Counted from the first letter of the stretch, positions 16,759-25,980 are shown. The stretch: DNA of 64,000 nucleotides from an uncultured Bacteroidaceae bacterium (GCA_934293005.1 CAKQYA010000006.1:33686-97685); one strand, 5' to 3'. Program-made: numbers and translations. Notes: generated by a model from the letters alone, not told the origin.

Positions 16759-19700
16759 TTACTTAGAGATATACTGAAGATAAGCATTTATGAAGTCCAT
16801 GAATGTCTTACCATCCATAGATCCATCTTTGACATTCTCCATTCCCTTCTTAGCATCACCAAGACCAACCTGGCCATCACCATCAAGATCAAGGTTGCCA
16901 CCCTTCTGTGCGTTCTCGGCATCAGCAAGAGCCTTCTTGATGCTAGCTGAAGCACTGTTCAATGCACCCTCAATTGATGCATAGGTATTACCAAGCTCAC
17001 CAGCAGCGAAGTCAGTAGCAACACTAGACTCCTGAGCTGCAACTATAGCTTCTGCCTGATCAATAACAATCATAGCATCAGCCTGTACCTCCTCACGGTA
17101 GCCAGCGATAGCAGCCTTTGCATTGACGATTTCAGCCTTAACAGTCTTAATCTTAGCATCAGCCTTAGCCTTAGCATCGTTGTTAGCTACATAGCCCTTA
17201 TAGTCAGTAGCCTTGAAGTAGCCATCCTCAAACTTCTTGAACTCAGCTGTAGCCTCATCATTGAGTGTAGAAGCAGAAAGAGCCTTCTCCTCCAACTTGT
17301 CAGAGAACTTCTTGAGATCTGCATTGATGTTCTCAAGCTGATCCTTAACGAAAGTAGCACTTCCATTTGGCTCAACCAAGATGTACTCTGCCTGATAAGT
17401 TGTCTCCTTACTCTTAGCAACTGTCCACTTAACCTTCTTGTCGCAAACATCACCATACAACTTTGTATAAGCATCAAGTTCTGCATTGACATCCTTAACA
17501 GCCTGCTCAATCTTAGCCAAGTAGTCAGAAGATACCTTGCCGAGGTTGTCAGCCAAAGTCTTAGCATAGTAATATTCGGTAACCTTTGTCTGAGCATCTA
17601 CAAGATAGTTCTCACCTACCTGATTATTCTTGCTCTTATCAAGAATACCATGGTAACGATTGTCGAACTTAGTGTAAGCATCATCAGTCATCTTAGCCTC
17701 CTTATGACCCTTAACAAGAGTTTCCTTTACGGCATCATATATCTGATTAGCATCACCCTTAGTTAATGTTGCCTTACCTCGAGAGGACCCATTATCAAAG
17801 TAATCCTTAGCTCTGTCGTTAGCAGTTTTAACTGCTTCTTCAATCTGAGTCTTAATCTTTGTCTCGATTTCTTCAACAATGCTCTCATAAGTTACTACAG
17901 AACCATTGACATTCTTATTGCCCTCGAAACGATACTCTGTAGCATTGTTAGGATCAAACTCTACATCATCCACAGCCTTAATCTTAGCCTCAAGAGCAGC
18001 TACAACCTTACCAATCTCTTCCTTAGTATCATCAAGCTGACCTACAATATCAAAGAGCTTTCTCTGGTTAGCATTCAAGCTTGCTTTCATATCATCACTA
18101 GAGAAGTCAGCATTCTTCCACTCCTCTATCTTTGTGATATAGTTATTGTAGTTTGCACGAACAGCATCAATCTTGTCATCAATCTTCTTCTGCTCTGTAG
18201 CATTCAAATCGATAACCTCCTGCTTCTGCTTAGAAAGAGTCACAGTCCAAAGGTTGTTAACCTTTGTGTTGACACCAGCAATCTTGTTTGCAACCGTATT
18301 GAAGTCTTCTACGAGAACTTCATACTTATTCTCCTTAATTGTTGTGTTCAAGCCATTAAGTTCTGCCTGGATAACAGCAAACTCCTTCTCGTACTTCTTC
18401 TGAGTCTCTGGCTCGTTCTGGTACTTAGCAGAAATCTTATAGCTAGAAGTATTGATATTTTCCTGAGCAGCTGTAGAACGTTTTGTCAACTCTGTAGAAG
18501 CCTGCTTTGTTAAATCATCCTTCAAGTTAGTGAAAGTCTTCTCTGCATTCGAGTATTTCTCAACAGGATTCTGTGCGAGCTCACTCTGAGTAAAGTCACG
18601 ACGGTTTTTTGTATCAGAAATGAAATCATTAAGTTCCTTAACGTCAGTTTTCCAAGTATCATAATCTGCTGGCTTAGAGAACACAGTCTTCTGGTCAGCG
18701 TCCTTGATATCAAGAACATCATTCAACTTTGTAACCTTAGTCTGCAAAGTAGTAATCTTTGACTTGTAGTCACGCTCTACAATAGCGCGAGCAATCATAT
18801 TGCCAATCTGATCCTTCAATGAATTGAACTCAGCCTGCCAAGAAGTACGTTCTGCATACTGTGCAGGGAACTTAGCCAACTCGTCCATTGCGGCCTTCTT
18901 CAAGGTATCACGGTCAGCCTCAATTGCCTCCAACTCAGTCTTAGCCCATTCTGCCTTCAAACCCTTAACTGTAATCTTATTATTTACAGTCTGGAAATCA
19001 TTGATATAAGTAAGAGCGTTGTTATCATAAGAAGTAACTGTAGTCTCAGCTGCCTCTATAAGACGATTATCCAAGTCCTTAGCCAACTCACGTGTGATGT
19101 TAAGATACTGCTTCTGAGCAGCATCTGCATCCTTTACAATCTGCTCTACATTAGTCCTAACAGCGGTCAAGCGAGTATTAAAGTCATCGAGCAAATCCTG
19201 CTTAACATTATTGCCAGCCTTAGCAGTCTTCAGCTCTGCCTCAATATCAGCAACCTTCTGAGCCTCGATATTAATCTGTGCCTTCACTGCAGAGAAGAAC
19301 TGATCATAAGGGAGATTCTTATTCTTCTCATCAATTTCTGTTGAATAATTTGCGATGTCAACAGTAGCCTGATTTACAGCAGCCTTACCGATAGTCTCGA
19401 TATACTTAAGAGCTGTACGATAGTTATCAGACTCTACATAAATAGACTTGATAGTTGTGCCTGTACCAAGTTTCAATACTACATCACCATCAGCCTCTGC
19501 AACAACAAAGCTAATCTTTCCACCTTCCAAAGATGCAGAAAGCTTTGAACCATTAACAGTAATATCCAAGTTCTCACCATTAACAACCAATTGAACTTTA
19601 TCACCTTTTGTTACCTTGAAAGAGAACTCCTGATCCTCATAAGTAAGGTTACTCTTTGTACCTTTAACAAAATGAGTACCTGCCTCAAGCTGAGGCTCCT

Positions 19701-19785
19701 CAAGGCCTGTCCAATCAAAATCGTTAGCAAATGCTGAACCAGCAACCATCGACAATGTCGATACTAAAGTTAAAACTTTTTTCAT
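16759..19785 (-). CDS. Large secreted coiled-coil protein with C-terminal EF-hand/dockerin-like motif
   Basis: 1008 residues. A signal peptide ends at SAFAND; residues about 20-125 are a beta-rich domain (FDWTGLEEPQLEAGTHFVKG, GTTIKSIYVESD). Residues about 130-930 are almost entirely charged helix (IEAELKTAKAG, KVTKLNDVLDIKDADQ), predicted to be long coiled coils with no Cys. The end has DLDGDGQVGLGD, a canonical calcium loop with Asp at positions 1, 3, 5 and 12, followed by a helix ending LQYISK, like half a dockerin. Codon use is strongly uniform (few synonymous codons), suggesting high expression. A LytTR-type site and promoter lie upstream. Possibly a surface fibre or scaffold; function unknown. 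Confidence 0.75.
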   Translation of the reverse strand: MKKVLTLVSTLSMVAGSAFANDFDWTGLEEPQLEAGTHFVKGTKSNLTYEDQEFSFKVTKGDKVQLVVNGENLDITVNGSKLSASLEGGKISFVVAEADGDVVLKLGTGTTIKSIYVESDNYRTALKYIETIGKAAVNQATVDIANYSTEIDEKNKNLPYDQFFSAVKAQINIEAQKVADIEAELKTAKAGNNVKQDLLDDFNTRLTAVRTNVEQIVKDADAAQKQYLNITRELAKDLDNRLIEAAETTVTSYDNNALTYINDFQTVNNKITVKGLKAEWAKTELEAIEADRDTLKKAAMDELAKFPAQYAERTSWQAEFNSLKDQIGNMIARAIVERDYKSKITTLQTKVTKLNDVLDIKDADQKTVFSKPADYDTWKTDVKELNDFISDTKNRRDFTQSELAQNPVEKYSNAEKTFTNLKDDLTKQASTELTKRSTAAQENINTSSYKISAKYQNEPETQKKYEKEFAVIQAELNGLNTTIKENKYEVLVEDFNTVANKIAGVNTKVNNLWTVTLSKQKQEVIDLNATEQKKIDDKIDAVRANYNNYITKIEEWKNADFSSDDMKASLNANQRKLFDIVGQLDDTKEEIGKVVAALEAKIKAVDDVEFDPNNATEYRFEGNKNVNGSVVTYESIVEEIETKIKTQIEEAVKTANDRAKDYFDNGSSRGKATLTKGDANQIYDAVKETLVKGHKEAKMTDDAYTKFDNRYHGILDKSKNNQVGENYLVDAQTKVTEYYYAKTLADNLGKVSSDYLAKIEQAVKDVNAELDAYTKLYGDVCDKKVKWTVAKSKETTYQAEYILVEPNGSATFVKDQLENINADLKKFSDKLEEKALSASTLNDEATAEFKKFEDGYFKATDYKGYVANNDAKAKADAKIKTVKAEIVNAKAAIAGYREEVQADAMIVIDQAEAIVAAQESSVATDFAAGELGNTYASIEGALNSASASIKKALADAENAQKGGNLDLDGDGQVGLGDAKKGMENVKDGSMDGKTFMDFINAYLQYISK

Positions 19786-19873
19786 AGTTGTAAATTAATA
19801 ATGTTTACTATAATATTTTCTTACTTCTCTGCATATATGCACGCTTTACAAAACTTGCAGATAAAAATCTGTA

Positions 19874-19903
19874 CAAATGTACCGATAAATAAAAAAACAC
19901 AAA
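19874..19903 (-). promoter_or_regulatory. Promoter of the coiled-coil protein gene
   Basis: On the minus strand TTTG (19900-19903) is followed after 18 bases by TACATTTG (19874-19881), matching the Bacteroidetes consensus. Transcription would start near 19867, leaving a leader of about 80 bases. Confidence 0.65.
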
Positions 19904-19922
19904 TTGCTTTTAACATTGCTTT

Positions 19923-19951
19923 TCGTGAACATACTCGATTATTTCGTGAAT
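19923..19951 (-). promoter_or_regulatory. LytTR-type binding site upstream of the coiled-coil gene
   Basis: Direct repeats TCGTGAAC (19923-19930) and TCGTGAAT (19944-19951), start-to-start 21 bases, i.e. two helical turns, the spacing known for LytTR dimer sites. The near edge is 41 bases upstream of the -7 box. The same pair in the same position precedes the LytTR gene itself. Confidence 0.65.
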
Positions 19952-20027
19952 ATCAGCGCTTGCTATTGATTGAAGAAGAATGGACTCTACTTGGCGTTCT
20001 GGACGGTCCTTCTTTCATCGTGCATAG

Positions 20028-20065
20028 CTTCGCGTCGGAAGGCTGACAGTCCTCTCGACGCGAAG
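20028..20065 (-). terminator. Hairpin downstream of the LytTR gene
   Basis: CTTCGCGTCG (20028-20037) pairs perfectly with CGACGCGAAG (20056-20065). No T tract follows on the minus strand, so it may be a partial terminator or an RNA-stabilising stem. Confidence 0.4.
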
Positions 20066-20139
20066 TCTGTTGGCAATCTCAGCAAAAGAGCCAGCTGGCA
20101 CTCTCAGCAAAAAGAGTCAGCTGGCACTCTCAGCGGCGA
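20066..20139. repeat. 26-bp tandem repeat across the LytTR stop codon
   Basis: Copies at 20088-20113 and 20114-20139 share the core CAGCTGGCACTCTCAGC; a degenerate partial copy lies at 20066-20087. The repeat spans the end of the LytTR reading frame, so the last residues (AAESAS) and the bases after the stop come from the same unit. Confidence 0.7.
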
Positions 20140-20500
20140 AGTCGGACATAAGGTCACGGAGTACAGGCTTAGAGACCTGCAGAGACAGCATTTTGCTGTT
20201 GTCTGCAAGAAGAGTGAGGGTCTGTTTGGTGACATTGACATTATGGACAAGAGACATATTCACTATGTATTTTCTGCCCACGCGTTTGAACGGGTGCTGA
20301 TGGTGCACAGCCAGCAGAGCCATCCGCTCTTCCACACGCGACAGGCCAAAAGGCACCATGAAGCGAACACCGTTGGAATAATAGACATGTGTGTAATGGT
20401 CATCGGCCATGAAGTAAATAGTTTGCCCGAGATCTATCACATATAATTCATCGTGCATGTTTAGGCATAGCCTGGGCAGGTCATTGTTGATTGTTGTCAT
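20117..20500 (-). CDS. LytTR-domain DNA-binding regulator (domain alone)
   Basis: 127 residues, essentially only a LytTR DNA-binding domain: IYFMADDHYTHVYYSNG, then the core helix/strand segment HPFKRVGRKYIVNMSLVHNV and a C-terminal KMLSLQVSKPVL. There is no receiver domain or membrane segment, so it is not a standard two-component regulator. It is upstream of and on the same strand as the 1008-residue secreted protein gene. Two matching direct-repeat sites, one before its own promoter and one before that gene, suggest it regulates both. The C-terminus has been altered by a tandem repeat. Confidence 0.88.
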   Translation of the reverse strand: MTTINNDLPRLCLNMHDELYVIDLGQTIYFMADDHYTHVYYSNGVRFMVPFGLSRVEERMALLAVHHQHPFKRVGRKYIVNMSLVHNVNVTKQTLTLLADNSKMLSLQVSKPVLRDLMSDFAAESAS

Positions 20501-20597
20501 ATCTATATGTATTTAGTTAATTACAAAATTCTTGTCTTTTTCTACAACAGGCATCTTCGCGCAGTTGCATACCACATCACCTGTCAAAAAGAGATTA

Positions 20598-20626
20598 CAA
20601 AATTACCAATAAGAATGAGATACAAT
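20598..20626 (-). promoter_or_regulatory. Promoter of the LytTR gene
   Basis: On the minus strand ATTG (20623-20626), 17 bases, TAATTTTG (20598-20605). The predicted start near 20591 leaves a leader of about 90 bases. Confidence 0.55.
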
Positions 20627-20645
20627 GCCTTGGTGGGTTTGTTTT

Positions 20646-20674
20646 TCGTGAATTGCATAATATTTTTCGTGAAT
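20646..20674 (-). promoter_or_regulatory. LytTR-type binding site upstream of the LytTR gene
   Basis: Two exact TCGTGAAT direct repeats at 20646-20653 and 20667-20674, 21 bases apart, with the near edge 40 bases from the -7 box. Flanking bases (TTT before, ATA after the outer copy) also match the second site at 19923, suggesting autoregulation. Confidence 0.65.
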
Positions 20675-20778
20675 ATACGCAGACTTAATGTTAACAGAAC
20701 TATAATATTACTTAAAGAAAGCTCATCCGACAAATGATTAAGTGTGACGGAAAAAATGATTAAAGAAAGAGACAACTA

Positions 20779-20843
20779 AGATCCCCCCCCCATGAGGCCA
20801 TTAGATTTTGAATCTAATGGCCTCATGGGGGGGGGGGATCTTT
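20779..20843 (-). terminator. Very strong hairpin after mfd with poly-C/poly-G arms
   Basis: Two arms of nearly 30 bases pair: nine C then CATGAGGCCATTAGAT on one side, ATCTAATGGCCTCATG then eleven G on the other, with AAGAT/ATCTT at the base. On the minus strand it is followed by a pyrimidine-rich run (CTTAGTTGTCTCTTTCTTT). It is placed 33 bases after the mfd stop. The unequal homopolymers are prone to length change. Confidence 0.8.
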
Positions 20844-20875
20844 ATTATTTTGACTATTTGACGACACCCCCTTGT

Positions 20876-23800
20876 TTACAGCCCCTCAATGCATTTAAAT
20901 ATCGAATCAGCCTCTTGCATTGTAGCCACGTTTTTAATCAGCAAAGACTTTCTTTCCTCATCACGCAATGTGCATCTGCGCGGATTCTTAGTCACGTAGC
21001 CAATGATTTTCTCAAATGCCCTACTTTGGAAATACGATGGTTCTTTAGTGAAATAAAGAATCATACGTTGCTGTTTAAGCACCACCTTTTCCACTCCAAG
21101 GCGTTGTGCGGCCCATTTGATAGGGATGACAAGCATTAGAGCCTCACCCACATCTGGCACAGTTCCGAAGCGGTCTATGAGATGATTACGGTATTCATCG
21201 AGTTGTTGTGGACGTGTCAACGAATCGATTTCGCGGTAAAGGCTCATCCTCTCTCCGCTGTCAGGCACATATTCCTCAGGGAAATAAGCTTGGATGTCAC
21301 TCTCCACATTTGCCTCCGTGACAAACTTCTCTCCACGAACGATGCCTGATTCATCACGGTCGTCATCTGCAAACAGTTCGGTGAATTCGTTTTCCTTCAA
21401 CTCAGCCACTGCCTCGTTGAGGATTTTCTGATAAGTCTCATAACCCAAGTCTGTGATGAAGCCACTCTGCTCTGCTCCAAGCATATTGCCTGCGCCACGT
21501 ATGTCAAGGTCCTGCATGGCTATGTGTATGCCGCTGCCCAGATTGCTGAACTGCTCTACTGCTTGCAAACGGCGACGCGTCACATCGTTTAAAGCTGTCA
21601 AAGGCGGAGCCACAAGATAGCAAAAAGCCTTACGGTTGCCACGCCCCACGCGTCCGCGCATCTGATGTATGTCAGACAAGCCATAGTTGTGCGCGCTGTT
21701 GATGATGATAGTGTTTGCATTAGGCACGTCGATGCCATTCTCGACTATTGTGGTGGAAAGCATCACATCGTAGTCGTAGTTCATGAAGTCGAGCACAACC
21801 TTCTCAAGTTCGGCTGGGTTCATCTGCCCATGTCCCACACAGATTCGCGCATCAGGAACACGCTCATGTATCATCATTTCCAGTTCATGGAGATTGCTTA
21901 TCTTATTATTAACGATAAAGACCTGTCCATTACGGCTCATCTCGAAGTTGATGGCCTCAGCAAAGAGTTCTGGTGAAAACGTATGTATCTCTGTCTGTAT
22001 GGGATAGCGATTAGGAGGAGGCGTCTGTATGACAGACAAGTCGCGCGCCCCAAGAAGAGAGAACTGCAGTGTGCGCGGTATGGGAGTGGCTGTCATGGTA
22101 AGCGTGTCCACATTAACTTTCATGGTGCGGAGCTTTTCCTTGATAGCCACACCAAACTTCTGTTCCTCATCAATGATGAGCAGTCCAAGATCCTTAAAGC
22201 AAACTTGTTTGCCTATGAGTTTCTGGGTGCCTATAATAATGTCAATCTTACCATCCTTGAGGTCTTCGAGCACAGCCTTTGTAGCTTTGGGAGAGCGAGC
22301 GCGTGAGAGATATTCCACTCTGACAGGGAAGTCCTTCAGACGGGAAGCGAAGTTTTTGTAATGCTGATACGCCAAGACGGTGGTTGGCACAAGCACAGCG
22401 ACCTGCTTATCGTCACATGCCGCCTTGAAGGCAGCGCGTATAGCCACCTCTGTTTTGCCAAAGCCAACATCGCCACAGACAAGCCGGTCCATAGGGCGCT
22501 CTTTTTCCATGTCAGACTTCACATCCATCGTGGCTTTAAGTTGGTCGGGCGTGTCCTCATATAAAAAGCTTGCTTCCAATTCATGCTGCATGAAGCCATC
22601 CCTGCTGTAGGCAAAACCCTTTTCCTTCTTGCGCTTAGCATAAAGGAGAATGAGGTCGCGGGCGATGTCCTTCACCTTTGTCTTGACCTTCTCCTTCATA
22701 CGTTCCCATGCTCCTCCGCCTATACGGTTGAGCACAGGTGGCACACCCTCTTTGCCTTTGTATTTTGATACCTTATGCAAGGCATGGATAGACACATAGA
22801 CTGCATCATCATTCTTGTAAACAATCTTTATCCTCTCCTGCATCACTCCATTCTGCGGCACTCTGACAAGTCCGCCAAAACGCCCGATGCCATGATCTAT
22901 ATGCACCACATAGTCTCCAATCTCGAACTGCTGAAGTTCTTTGAGCGTCAGTGCCACCTTTCCTGTGCGCGCCTTGTCGCTCTTCAAGTTGTATTTGTGG
23001 AAACGGTCAAATATCTGGTGGTCAGTGAAGAAACATCGTTTCAAGTCATGGTCAATGAAGCCCTCGTGTATGGTGCGGTTCACAGGCGTGAAGCGTATAG
23101 CATCCACCTCTGTCTCGGCCATCTCGTCGAAGATGCCTTGAAGACGCTTTATCTGCTTGTCACTGTCAGCAAGGATACAAATGTCATAACCAGCAGAAAT
23201 ATACTTATGGCACTCTTCCGACACAAGATTGAAATTCTTATGGAACGTTGGCTGAGGGTCTGTATGGAAGTGCACTGTACCCTCACTGTCGTCTATGCCA
23301 CGCTTCATTTCAAGATGCCTGAACTGTGTCATTTGCCTCACAAACAACTCTGGAGCTATGAGAAGTTGACTCATCAATTCATCGCCATTAGCTTCCGCTT
23401 CCATCTGCGCTTGCGCTGACATGCCCTCATCATATATGGCGGCCACCTTGTCGCACACATACACCATGCTGTCGGCCACCACAAGCGCATCGGCTGGCAA
23501 AAACTCAAGAAAAGACATATATTCCTTTCCGCCTGTCATCTCTGGCACTATCGTCATTTCATTAACCTTGCCATCGGAAAGCTGGCTCTGTATGTCAAAA
23601 GGACGGATGCTGTCCACCTCATCTCCAAAGAAGTCTATACGAAAAGGCTGGTCTGACGAAAAAGAATAGACATCGACTATACTGCCTCTGACAGCAAACT
23701 GTCCTGGCTCGTACACATAGTCGCGGCGCTGAAAACCTAAAGACAAGATAGACTTTTCGAGTTGGATGATGTCGAAAGTGTCATTGACATGCACCGTAAT

Positions 23801-24268
23801 GGTGTTCGTTTCCAATTCACTCTCCGACATGACCATTTCGGCCATTGCGTCAGGATAAGTGACTATGAAAAGCGGACTCGCCTCTCTTCTGGCGCCATCC
23901 TTAGCAGACGCCACATGCGAATGAACCCTGGTGATAGCTTCTGTGCGAAGAATCTGGTTGGCGGCATCCTTCTGATTATACTTGATGGCACGCCTGTATG
24001 ACGAAGGGAAGAACAGCACGTCGTCTTCGCCCATCATCTGCACCATGTCGTGATAGGCATAACCAGCATCGTCATTGTCGTTGAGCACCACCAACACTAC
24101 AGGGCACTTCACCCCATTCAGGGGAAGCGCCGCCAAAGTCATCATTGCTGATGATCCATTAAGTCCATCAGCCCTCAAATGTCTTTCCTTGCCGCTCTTG
24201 ATGAGCGCAGCAAGCTGCCTGGCACCTGCCGAAGATGCCAACAGAGATAAAACCTTACTTGTTTCCAA
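20876..24268 (-). CDS. mfd: Transcription-repair coupling factor
   Basis: Mfd removes RNA polymerase stalled at DNA lesions and recruits UvrA. The 1130-residue protein has the UvrB-homology region near the N-terminus (RAIKYNQKDAANQILRTEAI, YPDAMAEMVMS), the CarD-like polymerase-binding domain (EIGDYVVHIDHGIGRFGGLV), the RecG-like translocase with Walker A GDVGFGKTEVA, DEEQKFGV and TATPIPRTL, motif VI QMRGRVGR, and the TRCF C-terminal domain. It is slightly shorter than the E. coli enzyme but complete. It stands alone on the minus strand. Confidence 0.97.
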   Translation of the reverse strand: METSKVLSLLASSAGARQLAALIKSGKERHLRADGLNGSSAMMTLAALPLNGVKCPVVLVVLNDNDDAGYAYHDMVQMMGEDDVLFFPSSYRRAIKYNQKDAANQILRTEAITRVHSHVASAKDGARREASPLFIVTYPDAMAEMVMSESELETNTITVHVNDTFDIIQLEKSILSLGFQRRDYVYEPGQFAVRGSIVDVYSFSSDQPFRIDFFGDEVDSIRPFDIQSQLSDGKVNEMTIVPEMTGGKEYMSFLEFLPADALVVADSMVYVCDKVAAIYDEGMSAQAQMEAEANGDELMSQLLIAPELFVRQMTQFRHLEMKRGIDDSEGTVHFHTDPQPTFHKNFNLVSEECHKYISAGYDICILADSDKQIKRLQGIFDEMAETEVDAIRFTPVNRTIHEGFIDHDLKRCFFTDHQIFDRFHKYNLKSDKARTGKVALTLKELQQFEIGDYVVHIDHGIGRFGGLVRVPQNGVMQERIKIVYKNDDAVYVSIHALHKVSKYKGKEGVPPVLNRIGGGAWERMKEKVKTKVKDIARDLILLYAKRKKEKGFAYSRDGFMQHELEASFLYEDTPDQLKATMDVKSDMEKERPMDRLVCGDVGFGKTEVAIRAAFKAACDDKQVAVLVPTTVLAYQHYKNFASRLKDFPVRVEYLSRARSPKATKAVLEDLKDGKIDIIIGTQKLIGKQVCFKDLGLLIIDEEQKFGVAIKEKLRTMKVNVDTLTMTATPIPRTLQFSLLGARDLSVIQTPPPNRYPIQTEIHTFSPELFAEAINFEMSRNGQVFIVNNKISNLHELEMMIHERVPDARICVGHGQMNPAELEKVVLDFMNYDYDVMLSTTIVENGIDVPNANTIIINSAHNYGLSDIHQMRGRVGRGNRKAFCYLVAPPLTALNDVTRRRLQAVEQFSNLGSGIHIAMQDLDIRGAGNMLGAEQSGFITDLGYETYQKILNEAVAELKENEFTELFADDDRDESGIVRGEKFVTEANVESDIQAYFPEEYVPDSGERMSLYREIDSLTRPQQLDEYRNHLIDRFGTVPDVGEALMLVIPIKWAAQRLGVEKVVLKQQRMILYFTKEPSYFQSRAFEKIIGYVTKNPRRCTLRDEERKSLLIKNVATMQEADSIFKCIEGL

Positions 24269-24644
24269 TCGTTACTCGAAGAAGAACATTAAATTTGATT
24301 TTAGATATTGACTTCAATAACAATATCTACAGGCATACCGCTACATCTTATTTTATAGATGCAGCAATGAGAACGTCACATCACAGAGGCCACATTACCG
24401 CCATATGCCCTTGCAAACATCTGCAAGAACAACAAAGTATTATCTGATGGACGTGATAATTTCTTCTTTAACATTGTAAATTTGCAGTCATTGTATTTTT
24501 TTCGTGTAGAATCATTCATAGGCGCATTATTAAGAGCATGTTGAACAATCGTTTGTATATTTAGCTTAACGACACAAAAACTCATTTATTATCTGACTAA
24601 CAACAATTTTGGAAATCTATAAAAGAAATGTCTGAAAAAAAGCG
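24269..24644. other. Divergent intergenic region between mfd and mtaB
   Basis: AT-rich. A plus-strand TAAATTTG is at 24477-24484 but has no -33 partner or nearby gene. Small ORFs here show no motifs. Apart from mtaB promoter elements at its right end I see no feature. Confidence 0.4.
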
Positions 24645-24652
24645 TATCTTTG
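24645..24652 (+). promoter_or_regulatory. -7 box (TATCTTTG) for mtaB
   Basis: TATCTTTG lies 15 bases before ATG 24667 and downstream of the longer-frame ATG at 24628. If used, transcripts start near 24660 and exclude the 24628 start. Confidence 0.5.
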
Positions 24653-24666
24653 CATTCGAAGAAAGA

Positions 24667-25980
24667 ATGACGATGATAGACTCAAGCATATTACAGAACA
24701 AAAAAGCAGCTTATTTCACACTTGGATGTAAGCTAAACTTCGCAGAGACAAGCAGCGTGGCGCAGGAACTAAAGCGTTATGGCGTGAAGAAGGCGCAAAA
24801 AGGAGAAGCCGCAGACATTTGCATCATCAACACTTGCAGTGTGACAGATATGGCAGACCATAAGTGCAGGCAAGCCATACACAAGCTGGTGAAGCAGAAC
24901 CCTGGCGCTTTTGTGGTGGTGACTGGATGCTATGCCCAGCTCAAGCCGCAAGACATCATACAGACAGAAGGCGTGGACCTTGTGCTCGGCAATGAGCAGA
25001 AGGGACTCGTCATACCTTATATATTAGAAAAGATGACAGGGGCTCACACTGTGCGCACTGCTGACATAAAGACTTTTGTTCCAAGTTGCTCACGAGGCGA
25101 CCGCACCCGATATTTCTTGAAGGTGCAAGACGGATGCAACTACTACTGCACTTATTGCACCATACCTATTGCACGCGGGCGCAGCCGCAACGGCAGCATT
25201 GCATCATTGGTGGAGCAAGCTCAGCAGGTAGCGGCAGATGGCGGCAAGGAAATTGTCATAACAGGAGTAAACATCGGCGACTTCGGACGCACCACAGGCG
25301 AGACGTTCTACGACCTGATTCGTGCTCTCGACAAGGTGGAGGGCATCGAGCGTTACCGCATATCAAGCATTGAGCCAGACCTGCTCACAGATGAAATAAT
25401 TGAATACTGCGCACAGTCGCGCGCATTCATGCCGCACTTTCACATACCGCTACAGAGCGGATGCGACGAAGTGCTGTCTATCATGCACCGCCACTATGAC
25501 ACGGCACTCTTCCGCAGCAAAATAGACAAGATACGCCAAGTGATGCCCCATGCCTTCATTGGTGTGGACGTGATAGTGGGCATGCGCGGCGAAACAGAAG
25601 AACACTTCAAGAAAGCATACGACTTCATGGAAAGCATCGACGTGTCGCAGTATCATGTATTCTCTTATTCAGAGCGGCCTGGCACCAAAGCTCTTGGCAT
25701 CCCGCACATCGTCACTCCACAAGAGAAGCACGAGCGGAGCCAGAAGGTGCTGACACTATCAGCAAAGAAAACTCACGATTTCTATTCACGCTTTATCGGA
25801 ACAGAACGCATGGTATTGCTTGAGCATGCTTCAGCACGCAAGACTTTCATGAATGGCTTCACTGACAACTACATACGTGTGGAGGTGCCTAACATGCCCG
25901 ACATGGACAACAAGATGGTGAAAGCGATGCTAACAGGATTCAACAAGGAGGGAAATGCCTTATGCGCAAACTTGCTATAG
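24667..25980 (+). CDS. mtaB: tRNA t6A37 methylthiotransferase
   Basis: MtaB converts t6A to ms2t6A at position 37 of ANN-decoding tRNAs using a radical SAM mechanism. The protein has the UPF0004 domain (AAYFTLGCKLNFAETS, INTCSVTDMADHKCRQ, VVTGCYAQ) with three cluster Cys, the radical SAM motif DGCNYYCTYCTIP, and a C-terminal TRAM-like region. It matches MtaB better than MiaB or RimO. The frame extends to 24628, but a -7 box inside that extension favours 24667. The 3' end overlaps the next glycosyltransferase by 19 bases. Confidence 0.92.
   Translation: MTMIDSSILQNKKAAYFTLGCKLNFAETSSVAQELKRYGVKKAQKGEAADICIINTCSVTDMADHKCRQAIHKLVKQNPGAFVVVTGCYAQLKPQDIIQTEGVDLVLGNEQKGLVIPYILEKMTGAHTVRTADIKTFVPSCSRGDRTRYFLKVQDGCNYYCTYCTIPIARGRSRNGSIASLVEQAQQVAADGGKEIVITGVNIGDFGRTTGETFYDLIRALDKVEGIERYRISSIEPDLLTDEIIEYCAQSRAFMPHFHIPLQSGCDEVLSIMHRHYDTALFRSKIDKIRQVMPHAFIGVDVIVGMRGETEEHFKKAYDFMESIDVSQYHVFSYSERPGTKALGIPHIVTPQEKHERSQKVLTLSAKKTHDFYSRFIGTERMVLLEHASARKTFMNGFTDNYIRVEVPNMPDMDNKMVKAMLTGFNKEGNALCANLL

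Noticed and set aside
19970..20446. 158-codon plus-strand ORF
   Set aside because: Antisense to the LytTR gene, whose domain is clear on the minus strand.
20792..21139. 115-codon plus-strand ORF starting in the mfd terminator
   Set aside because: Begins inside the hairpin and overlaps the 3' end of mfd in antisense.
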